This document shows positions 10,348 through 19,191 of a stretch of 64,000 bases of DNA, piece by piece. Position 1 is the first letter of the stretch, and each line of letters begins with the position of its first letter. Origin of the DNA: Bacteroidales bacterium (GTDB lineage: Bacteria > Bacteroidota > Bacteroidia > Bacteroidales > WCHB1-69); contig JAEETJ010000004.1 in NCBI GenBank assembly GCA_016290295.1, forward strand, positions 74,546 through 138,545, written 5' to 3'. The notes under the pieces were generated by a model, which was given only the letters and a program-made list of their open reading frames with translations, was not told the DNA's origin and did no database searches. The translations under genes were made by a program, and so were the position numbers.

Positions 10348-12620
10348 ATAATATCAAACGGACAAGGCTCCTTGCCCAGCTTAGTAATGCGTTTCCGCTT
10401 AAACACGTAATTCAAAGACAGTTCCAGTCCTCCACGGGCATGGTTAGCGGGAACCAAACTCGACAAAGTAATGTCGTAACTAAGCCCTAAGCGCAGCCGT
10501 TGCCACTCGAAAAAAAAATCCAAAATCAGTGCGTCATTCCATCGGTAAAAGGCACCTCCCCCGATGGAAAATACCACTGTATAACTGTTTTTCATCTGAA
10601 AATACTCCACATTGGTGCCGAAAACCACCTCGTAAAACTGCTTCTGCACCTCAGCATAAACCGCAGGCTGTAGGGCCACATCATCCACCACACGAATAGT
10701 GGAAAGAAAATAAGCATTAATATTGAGTGGCAGGCGTGTCGCACGGTCGTTGAAAGCCTGATTAGGCTGCGTTAAATGCTTGACATTCACGCCAATTGTA
10801 TAGCGGTCGGTCTTGTTGGGAGAGAAATTCCACAAGGCCCCTGCCCCACAATCAAAAAAAAAGACTTTCTCTTTACCAAAATTCTCTGACACAGGATTTT
10901 CAGAGCTGAAAATATTGTTCACAAACTGCTCATCGAAGGTCATAGCACTATAGTTGATGCTGCGCTGGATAAAGCCGAAATACATGCCTATGCCCAACTT
11001 ATGCCTACTTTTGCGGCCTATTGCCTTCATGTAGGACAGGCTCACGTAGGGCTGCACGCTATTATAGCGCGAGTCGCCCGTATAATCGCAGTTGACATTC
11101 ACACCAACGCTGAACTGCTGCCGATGTTGCTGGTCACGTATCACCGGCACATCGCCATAGACGCTGAAATGAACGTAAGGCTTTGTGACAGAGAGCCATT
11201 GTGTTTTCTGGTTGGCGCCGAAGCGAAATAAACCGTCATAGCAACCCGTCTGTGCCGGATTCAGCTCCAACGGTGCAGTATAGAATTGCGAATAGTGCAT
11301 ATCCTGGGCGAAACAGAAACGGAAGCTGAACAAGGAGATAAGTAACAGAATTATATACTTGTACTTGTCTTTCCAGCAATTTTTCAGATAGCGGCGCAAC
11401 TCATTCTCGCGGGTATTGTTACCTGGCTCATAAAATTTCTTTCCGCTAATAGCTTCCGGCAGGAACTCCAAGTCGGCAAAGTTACCTGCATATTCATGGG
11501 CATATTTGTAGCCATCATGATAGCCCAGCTCCTTCATCAGCTTGGTGGGTGCGTTGCGCAAATGCAAAGGTACGGGCAGATCGCCAGTCCTTTTTACCCA
11601 TGCAATCGCCTCATCAATAGCCATATAGGAGGCATTGCTCTTTGGCGAACAGGCCAGATATACAGCGGTTTGCGACAACACAATACGAGCTTCAGGCATG
11701 CCGATATGGTGCACCGCCTGAAAGCAATTGTTCGCCAGTAGCAAGGCATTGGGGTTGGCATTGCCAATATCCTCGGAGGCGAGGATGATCATACGGCGGG
11801 CGATAAACAGGGGATCTTCGCCAGCCACCAGCATACGCGCCATCCAATACACCGCCGCATTCGGGTCGCTGCCGCGCAACGACTTGATAAAAGCCGAAAT
11901 GATGTCGTAATGTTGTTCGCCTTTCTTATCGTAAATGGCCAGATTCTTCTGTATAACCCTTGTTACCAAGTCATTGGTAATCACCAGCAAGCCATCTGTA
12001 GGCGGTGTGGCCATTGTCACCAACTCGATGGCATTGATGAGTTTACGAGCATCGCCACCGGAATAGCGCATCAGTGCCTCCACCTCCTTAAAATCTATGC
12101 GGCAGGACAAGTGCTCCTCCAGATAGCTTTTCGCTGATTGGATAATCTTCTCTAAATGAGACTTCTCTAATGATTTCAGCGTATAAACCTGACAACGGGA
12201 CAACAACGGAGAGATAACCTCGAATGAAGGATTCTCGGTAGTGGCACCTATCAGGGTCACCACACCACGCTCCACAGCTCCCAGCAGAGAATCCTGCTGT
12301 GACTTGCTGAAGCGGTGGATTTCATCGATAAAAAGGATAGATTTCTTCTCGGATTTTTCCGCCTTATCCAAAATCTCACGAATATCTTTTACCCCGGAAC
12401 TGATGGCACTCAGCATATAGAAATCCGCACCAGTCACCTCGGCAATCAGCAGGGCCAGCGTAGTTTTGCCAACGCCTGGAGGACCCCACAAAATCATGGA
12501 GTAAATGGTGTCATTCTCCAACGCTTGCCGCAACACTCCACCAGGCCCCATCAGGTGTTCCTGCCCGATGTAAGCATCCAAGGTCTTAGGTCTCAATATT
12601 TCGGCAAGGGGCTGTTGCAT
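10344..12620 (-). CDS. In-frame fusion: RarA (replication-associated recombination AAA+ ATPase), residues ~1-422, plus PorP/SprF family T9SS outer-membrane protein, residues ~423-758
   Basis: N-terminal GQEHLMGPGGVLRQAL...LWGPPGVGKTTLALLIAE...FIDEIHRFSKSQQD...GATTENPSFEV; C-terminal AQDMHYSQFYTAPLELNPAQTGCYDGLFRFGANQKTQWLSVTKPY. Uninterrupted 758-aa ORF. Confidence 0.8.
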   Translation of the reverse strand: MQQPLAEILRPKTLDAYIGQEHLMGPGGVLRQALENDTIYSMILWGPPGVGKTTLALLIAEVTGADFYMLSAISSGVKDIREILDKAEKSEKKSILFIDEIHRFSKSQQDSLLGAVERGVVTLIGATTENPSFEVISPLLSRCQVYTLKSLEKSHLEKIIQSAKSYLEEHLSCRIDFKEVEALMRYSGGDARKLINAIELVTMATPPTDGLLVITNDLVTRVIQKNLAIYDKKGEQHYDIISAFIKSLRGSDPNAAVYWMARMLVAGEDPLFIARRMIILASEDIGNANPNALLLANNCFQAVHHIGMPEARIVLSQTAVYLACSPKSNASYMAIDEAIAWVKRTGDLPVPLHLRNAPTKLMKELGYHDGYKYAHEYAGNFADLEFLPEAISGKKFYEPGNNTRENELRRYLKNCWKDKYKYIILLLISLFSFRFCFAQDMHYSQFYTAPLELNPAQTGCYDGLFRFGANQKTQWLSVTKPYVHFSVYGDVPVIRDQQHRQQFSVGVNVNCDYTGDSRYNSVQPYVSLSYMKAIGRKSRHKLGIGMYFGFIQRSINYSAMTFDEQFVNNIFSSENPVSENFGKEKVFFFDCGAGALWNFSPNKTDRYTIGVNVKHLTQPNQAFNDRATRLPLNINAYFLSTIRVVDDVALQPAVYAEVQKQFYEVVFGTNVEYFQMKNSYTVVFSIGGGAFYRWNDALILDFFFEWQRLRLGLSYDITLSSLVPANHARGGLELSLNYVFKRKRITKLGKEPCPFDIM

Positions 12621-12632
12621 TTTTTATTATTT

Positions 12633-12730
12633 AGAGGAGTGCTTTGCTGGGAGTCTGCATTCATGCAGAGGGGAGTTTCGGGCTGTGCCCTCAAGGGGAT
12701 TCTCGCGCTATGCGCTCGAGGGGAGTTTAG
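12633..12730 (+). repeat. GGGGAGTYTC hairpin-unit array A
   Basis: ggagtctGCATtcATGCagag / gggagtttcGGGCtgtGCCCtcaag / gggattctcGCGCtatGCGCtcgag. Confidence 0.8.
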
Positions 12731-12736
12731 CGAAAA

Positions 12737-13849
12737 TCAATTTTCTATATAAGTGACTTTTTTCTTTTTCAGTTTTGAGAATGAATTAATACCAATTCTT
12801 AAAGAGAAAATATGAGAATACAAGGCGATAGAGACATCGCCGATATCCGTAAAAGCGTAATCAATAGCGACAATATCCTTGATATTGAGGCCCACGCCCA
12901 GATTAATCTGGCAGGTCACCTTGGTTTTATTGTCGAAATCCGTCTCCTTCTGGAAATTGCCGATACCGGCACGCAAAGCTACAATTTTCTTGTAGGCGAA
13001 CTCCATTCCAAAATGCGGATTAAAGGTGAAATATTTGGTACTCAAGATATTATCTCTTCTTCCATCAAAAGTAAAATCCGTATTCAAGGCGAAAGTTGCG
13101 TTAAAGCCCTTTCCCAGTTCAACATATTTAGCGCCACCCATAATCAACTGGGGCACTGTCACTTCCAAAGAATTTTCTGGTATCTCGTTGCCCGTTTGCA
13201 GAAACACTTCCTTTACACGGTCGGTCAAGGTATAACTCCAAGCATTGAAAGTACCTGTACCATCTTGCAGCATTACTCCTACCTGCCATCCTTTATTCAC
13301 ATACTGCAGGCCAAAGTCCAATCCGAAGCCCCAAGCACCGGCAAAGTCACCGATACGACGACGGATGATTTTGGCGTTACCCCCCACAGACAAGCCCTTC
13401 ACTTGTTTGAAGTTATAGGCAAAACTCAGCAGGAAAGCATTGTCGGCAGCAGAGAAATAGGAGATGCGGTCATAATCGATATTGCCGTAATTATCAATCA
13501 GTTCAGTGGTATTCATAATATTATCCACTCCAAAGCGGATATAGCTGAAGGCCACGGTGAACGAAGAGTCGATTTTATATGCCGCGCCAGCATAATCATA
13601 TTTGGAGATACCCGCAAAATACTCGGCATGCATGGCGGACAGTTGCAGTTTCTGCTGCATTCTGCCCAAGCCTGCAGGGTTCCAGTAGGCAGCCGTCACA
13701 TCATCGGAAATGGCCACCATGGAATTGGAAAATGCCAAACCTCGCGCTCCGACACCCAATGAGAGAAATGCATTGCTGTACTTCGCCGTTTGTGCATAAC
13801 TTGCTACAAACAGCCCGAAAATCAACAACAAAGCAACTATTTTTCTCAT
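12737..13849 (-). CDS. PorV/PorQ family protein (T9SS-associated beta-barrel)
   Basis: Signal peptide then SLGVGARGLAFSNSMVAISDDVTAAYWNPAGLGRMQ. Confidence 0.8.
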   Translation of the reverse strand: MRKIVALLLIFGLFVASYAQTAKYSNAFLSLGVGARGLAFSNSMVAISDDVTAAYWNPAGLGRMQQKLQLSAMHAEYFAGISKYDYAGAAYKIDSSFTVAFSYIRFGVDNIMNTTELIDNYGNIDYDRISYFSAADNAFLLSFAYNFKQVKGLSVGGNAKIIRRRIGDFAGAWGFGLDFGLQYVNKGWQVGVMLQDGTGTFNAWSYTLTDRVKEVFLQTGNEIPENSLEVTVPQLIMGGAKYVELGKGFNATFALNTDFTFDGRRDNILSTKYFTFNPHFGMEFAYKKIVALRAGIGNFQKETDFDNKTKVTCQINLGVGLNIKDIVAIDYAFTDIGDVSIALYSHIFSLRIGINSFSKLKKKKVTYIEN

Positions 13850-13875
13850 CTGAAAATATTATCTCATATTAATTG

Positions 13876-13904
13876 CAAAGATACGGAAAATTTCAATTAG
13901 CAAA
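13876..13904 (-). promoter_or_regulatory. Bacteroidota promoter TTTG-N17-TATCTTTG upstream of PorV/PorQ family gene
   Basis: Minus strand TTTG CTAATTGAAATTTTCCG TATCTTTG. Confidence 0.72.
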
Positions 13905-13981
13905 GTAGTTAATTAGCAAATGTGCAAATTGTATAGCTTCTACAAGCAAAGTTGCATAAAACAGAGCGGCATAAATAGACA

Positions 13982-14012
13982 AAAAAAGGCGGACACAAAA
14001 GTCCGCCTTTAC
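13982..14012 (-). terminator. Intrinsic terminator of eno
   Basis: AAAAAAAGGCGGACacaaaaGTCCGCCTTTAC; T-run on minus strand. Confidence 0.85.
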
Positions 14013-14044
14013 AATATCTTCGGTCAAAAATCGTCAATTTTCAA

Positions 14045-15352
<1,308 letters not shown>

Positions 15353-15377
15353 TTAAGTGTTTTAATTTTAAAGTTTG

Positions 15378-15406
15378 CAAAGATACGATTTTTTTCAATT
15401 AGCAAA
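15378..15406 (-). promoter_or_regulatory. Bacteroidota promoter TTTG-N17-TATCTTTG upstream of eno
   Basis: Minus strand TTTG CTAATTGAAAAAAATCG TATCTTTG, same 29 bp as at 27268-27296. Confidence 0.75.
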
Positions 15407-15468
15407 TTAGTTAATTAGCAAATTAGTTAATTACCAATGAGACAATGTGCTAATCTGCCAATTATTTT

Positions 15469-15550
15469 GGGGAGTCTCACTGCGTTCGAGGGGAGTGACG
15501 CTATGAATGCGTCAATGGGGAGTCTCGCACTACGTGCTCGAGGGGAGTTT
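15469..15550 (+). repeat. GGGGAGTYTC hairpin-unit array B
   Basis: ggggagtctcactgcgttcgag / gggagtGACGCtatgaatGCGTCaat / ggggagtctcGCACtacGTGCtcgag / gggagttt. Confidence 0.8.
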
Positions 15551-15709
15551 GGTTGTGCACCGCATGTCGGTCTTGCCCCCGCACGAATGAGATATAGAGG
15601 CTCCTGCACCTCACAGTTGCATAGGTTACTGTAGCTAAGACTAAGCACGATATATTTCTAAAAGGAACTTCGCGACTGAAAGAAGTGTAAAGGTTCCTGA
15701 AAGCTGCTA

Positions 15710-16681
15710 TTACAATAACCCCAATATGGTTTCAGGAGCAATATTCATCTCGGTGACTGCACAAAGACCAGCCCCCATGTCTTTTACGCTGGCACCGAGG
15801 AAATGGACTTTGTCGTCAATAATAAGAAAACGATCATGATGGCGGTAAGGAAGCTGAACGAACTCAATCGAGGGATATTGCTCGTTATGCTTTTTGAGGT
15901 CTGTAAGAAATTGCTCGCTATAGCGAGTATGGATGGTAGCCGTAACACCTTCGGCACGTTTGGTGAGCATACTTAGCACACGGTCATCTACGAAGTTATC
16001 GATCAGTATGATTCGGTTTTTGGCACTTCGAACCAGGTCTGAGACGTATGCCCATGCATCCCACACACAACCAGTAGGGAAGATTTGTTCGGAAAGCATC
16101 TTAGGCGAGTTCTGTTCCATTGTATCGAGAATGGCATCAATCTTTTCGTCGGTCTCGATTTGATGTTTCTCAAGGTGGGCAATACGCATCAAAATGCCTG
16201 CGTTTTGTGCAAGATATTTTCGCATTGCAACAAAAGCATCGATGATTCTGATACTAGTTTCAATGGCTCTATTGTTGGTTAGAACTGACGGTAGCATAGA
16301 CACACCATAGACAGTAAAAGCGTAAGGTGTCGTTGTAGAATGTTTCAAGGATTTGAACCGGTCACAATTTGTGACCAGTTCCGTCATTTCAACTTTCGTC
16401 AACTGAAATCTGTATCTCTCTGGAAATCGTCCAATGTTTCTTCTTACCTGCTGATTTAACTGCTTTGTTGTAACGTTATAAATCACAGCCAAGTCTCTGT
16501 CTATCAGTACTTGTGTTCCTCGAATTGTTAAAATGAGATTCTCTATTTCATATTGACTGGGGATGATTTCGTTATGCTCGAGGTGGTCACAATTTGCAAC
16601 CATCTCTACGTCTACGGACTGGTTGTGATTTGCGACTAATTCGATTGCACGTTGTTCTTTCTTGTCCTTTTTCTTTGCCAT
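15710..16681 (-). CDS. ORF6N domain protein with C-terminal phospholipase D-like domain
   Basis: ORF6N motif VLIDRDLAVIYNVTTKQLNQQVRRNIGRFPERYRFQL; C-terminal RIILIDNFVDDRVLSML...HHDRFLIIDDKVHFLGASVKDMG. Start MAKKKDKKEQ at 16681. Confidence 0.8.
   Translation of the reverse strand: MAKKKDKKEQRAIELVANHNQSVDVEMVANCDHLEHNEIIPSQYEIENLILTIRGTQVLIDRDLAVIYNVTTKQLNQQVRRNIGRFPERYRFQLTKVEMTELVTNCDRFKSLKHSTTTPYAFTVYGVSMLPSVLTNNRAIETSIRIIDAFVAMRKYLAQNAGILMRIAHLEKHQIETDEKIDAILDTMEQNSPKMLSEQIFPTGCVWDAWAYVSDLVRSAKNRIILIDNFVDDRVLSMLTKRAEGVTATIHTRYSEQFLTDLKKHNEQYPSIEFVQLPYRHHDRFLIIDDKVHFLGASVKDMGAGLCAVTEMNIAPETILGLL
16355..16381. repeat. 27-bp intragenic palindrome in second ORF6N gene
   Basis: GAACCGGTCACAA-T-TTGTGACCAGTTC, 13-bp arms with one mismatch. 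Confidence 0.85.
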
Positions 16682-17068
16682 AAGCACTCTGTTTCTATCC
16701 ACAAAATTACAACATTGGAAACGAAAAAACAATAGCAAAACACATGCTAATCACATAAAAATCAAAAGTTTAATAAATTGCACTTTCCATTCAAAAAATG
16801 GACAAAAATATGCGAAAAAGTGCAAAATGGAAGGAAGGATGTTATGGAATTGAACCTAAGGTGTAAGGGACAGTTCTGAATATTTGGAAGTATTTAGGTG
16901 GGTAATTTACGGTTGCCGTGATACGACAGACCTACAAGGTATTACAAGATATGCATATCTGATACGGACGCATTCGATGCGTCCCTACATTTGTTCCTTG
17001 AAAGATAGATTGCCTAATGCCAGGACACCGCGTGCGTAGGCCATGCCGACATGCGGTGTGCAACCATA

Positions 17069-17171
17069 CTTCCCTCGAGGGCGTAGCACGAGACTCCCCT
17101 CGAACGAAGTGAGACTCCCCTTGAGCATGAAATGCGAAACTCCCCTTGAGTGCATCGCCCGAAACTCCCCC
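17069..17171 (-). repeat. GGGGAGTYTC hairpin-unit array C (opposite orientation)
   Basis: Minus strand: gggggagtttcgggcgatgcactcaa / ggggagtttcGCATttcATGCtcaa / ggggagtctcacttcgttcgag / gggagtctcgtgctacgccctcgag. Confidence 0.8.
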
Positions 17172-17202
17172 AAAATAATTTGCACATTTGCCAATTAACT
17201 AA

Positions 17203-17231
17203 TTTGCTAATTAAAAAATTGTGTATCTTTG
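17203..17231 (+). promoter_or_regulatory. Bacteroidota promoter TTTG-N17-TATCTTTG upstream of TM1266-type regulator/hydG
   Basis: TTTG CTAATTAAAAAATTGTG TATCTTTG. Confidence 0.75.
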
Positions 17232-17313
17232 CCACGCAAAACTGAGAAGCGGATTTATCTTCTTCAAAGTAAGCAGACTTATCAATAAACATCTAATCCA
17301 AAGGAAGTTACTA

Positions 17314-17574
17314 ATGGAAAAGAGAATAGGAACAGTCAGTATCCTGATTTCATACACCAGCGTTGTACCCGAAGTGAACCGGATTTTATCCGATTTTGGT
17401 GCTATGATTATCGCCCGCCAAGGCGTGCCCATGCACCAACACGGCTTCAACATCATTACTTTGATTATCGAAGGCACCACCGACGAGCTCAGCAGCCTCA
17501 CCGGCAAACTGGGACGTTTGCAGGGCGTGGAGGTGAAGTCGATGCTGGCGAAAACCAAGACAATTAACAGTTAA
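17314..17574 (+). CDS. TM1266 family iron-only hydrogenase system putative regulator
   Basis: MEKRIGTVSILISYTSVVPEVNRILSDFGAMIIARQGVPMHQHGFNIITLIIEGTTDELSSLTGKLGRLQGVEVKSM; located directly upstream of hydG. Confidence 0.75.
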   Translation: MEKRIGTVSILISYTSVVPEVNRILSDFGAMIIARQGVPMHQHGFNIITLIIEGTTDELSSLTGKLGRLQGVEVKSMLAKTKTINS

Positions 17575-17609
17575 CAATTAATAATTATAAATTATAAACT
17601 ATAAATTGC
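17561..17609 (+). repeat. Heptamer array
   Basis: ATTAACA GTTAACA ATTAATA ATTATAA ATTATAA ACTATAA ATTG. Confidence 0.75.
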
Positions 17610-17614
17610 AAGAT

Positions 17615-19015
17615 ATGGATGCATCAAAGAAATTCAAAAACTTCATCAACAGGGAGAAACTGTATGGTTTGATTGAAGGAGCAGCGCCTACAGAGGCTGA
17701 GCTTCAGCAGATTCTGAACAAGGCATTGGAACTGAAAGGCCTTGGTTTGGAAGATGTTGCCGCCTTATTGAGAGTTACCAACCGTGACCAGATTTACGAA
17801 ATCATGGAGACCGCCAAGAAAGTGAAACAGGACATTTATGGCAAGCGATTAGTGCTCTTCGCCCCTGTTTACACGGGTAACAAGTGCGTCAACAACTGTG
17901 TATATTGCAGCTTCCGCCGCGACAACCACCTCATCAAGCGCAAAATCCTGAACATGGACGAAATCGCTACCGAGGTGAAGACCCTGCTGCGTGACGGCCA
18001 TAAACGTATCCTGCTGATTTGCGGCGAAACCCCCGCCAACGATATCAACTACATCTGCGAGGCTATCAGAACCACCTACGCTGTAAGAGAAAACGGTCAG
18101 TACGTGCGCCGTATCAACGTGGAGTTAGCCCCCATGTCCGTAGAAGATTTCCGCAGACTGAAAGCAGAGAAAATCGGTACTTACGTGTGCTTCCAAGAGA
18201 CCTACGACCCCATTCTGTACAAGGAATACCATCCGGCTGGCTCTCCCAAGGCAGACTACGAAAACCGTCTGTTGGTGATGGACCGCGCCATGGAAGGCGG
18301 CATCGACGATGTAGGTTTGGGCGTACTGTTCGGCTTGGCCGACTACCGCTTCGAAATCTTGGCTTTGATGGAACATGCCCACCATTTGGAAGAAGCTTTC
18401 GGCTGTGGCCCGCACACCATCAGTTTCCCGCGTATCGAACCCGCCGAAGGTGCTCCACTGCCAGACAATATCCCACACAAAGTCAGCGACGACGACTTCA
18501 AGAAAATCATCGCCATCATCCGTATCGCCCTGCCTTACACTGGTATCATCTTGAGTACCAGAGAGAACGACGATATGAGAACTGAGCTGTTCAACTACGG
18601 TATCAGCCAGATTTCCGCCGGTTCAAGAACCAACCCCGGTGCATACGCTTCCGAAGAAGAGCACACCGGCAGCCAGTTCCAGCTGGGCGACCACAGAACC
18701 TTGGATGAAGTGGTTTCCGGAATGATTGATGCGGGTTACATTCCCTCGTTCTGCACCGGATGCTACCGCAAGGGACGTGTCGGCCACGACTTCATGGACC
18801 TCGCCAAACCCGGCTTAATCAAGGAATTCTGCATGCCCAATGCCCTTTTCACCTTCCGCGAATACCTCAACGATTTCGCTTCTCCTGAAACCAAAGAAAA
18901 AGGCTACAAACTGATGAAGGAGCTCATCGCAGGCGTGGAGAAACCCACCCTCAAGAAGACCATCGAGACCAATGTCGCCAAGATTGACGAAGGCGAAAGA
19001 GACATCTATTTATAG
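17615..19015 (+). CDS. hydG: [FeFe] hydrogenase H-cluster radical SAM maturase HydG
   Basis: Radical SAM CVNNCVYC, RRINVELAPMSVEDFRRL, YHPAGSPKADYENR, C-terminal CTGCYRKGRVGHDFM. Confidence 0.92.
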   Translation: MDASKKFKNFINREKLYGLIEGAAPTEAELQQILNKALELKGLGLEDVAALLRVTNRDQIYEIMETAKKVKQDIYGKRLVLFAPVYTGNKCVNNCVYCSFRRDNHLIKRKILNMDEIATEVKTLLRDGHKRILLICGETPANDINYICEAIRTTYAVRENGQYVRRINVELAPMSVEDFRRLKAEKIGTYVCFQETYDPILYKEYHPAGSPKADYENRLLVMDRAMEGGIDDVGLGVLFGLADYRFEILALMEHAHHLEEAFGCGPHTISFPRIEPAEGAPLPDNIPHKVSDDDFKKIIAIIRIALPYTGIILSTRENDDMRTELFNYGISQISAGSRTNPGAYASEEEHTGSQFQLGDHRTLDEVVSGMIDAGYIPSFCTGCYRKGRVGHDFMDLAKPGLIKEFCMPNALFTFREYLNDFASPETKEKGYKLMKELIAGVEKPTLKKTIETNVAKIDEGERDIYL

Positions 19016-19030
19016 AGGGGGGGACAATGC

Positions 19031-19073
19031 ATAATTAACAATTAATAATTAATAGTTAATAGTTAACAATTAG
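19031..19073 (+). repeat. Heptamer array
   Basis: ATTAACA ATTAATA ATTAATA GTTAATA GTTAACA ATTAG. Confidence 0.75.
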
Positions 19074-19112
19074 AATTCAGAAAAAAGACCTTATTGTAAT
19101 TTGACATGATAG

Positions 19113-19145
19113 AAAGCGTGCGTCTCTTCGGGGACGTGCGTTTTT
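19113..19145 (+). terminator. Intrinsic terminator downstream of hydG with C(UUCG)G tetraloop
   Basis: AAGCGUGCGUCUC-UUCG-GGGACGUGCGUUUUU pairs with G-U wobbles, then T-run. Confidence 0.7.
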
Positions 19146-19191
19146 CTTTTCTCCAAAGCACTCCTTTATTTTTCAATAAAAAAGATAATTC

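Noticed and set aside
12812-13762. 316-aa plus-strand ORF
   Set aside because: Antisense to the PorV/PorQ-family gene; no family motifs and no upstream promoter.
15427-15648. ORFs of 73 aa (-) and 65 aa (+) upstream of eno
   Set aside because: Both strands open across repeat array B and its tail; sequence is repeat-derived.
16985-17292. Overlapping minus-strand ORFs of 69 and 92 aa
   Set aside because: They translate the GGGGAGTYTC repeat array and the octamer/promoter region; no coding signature.
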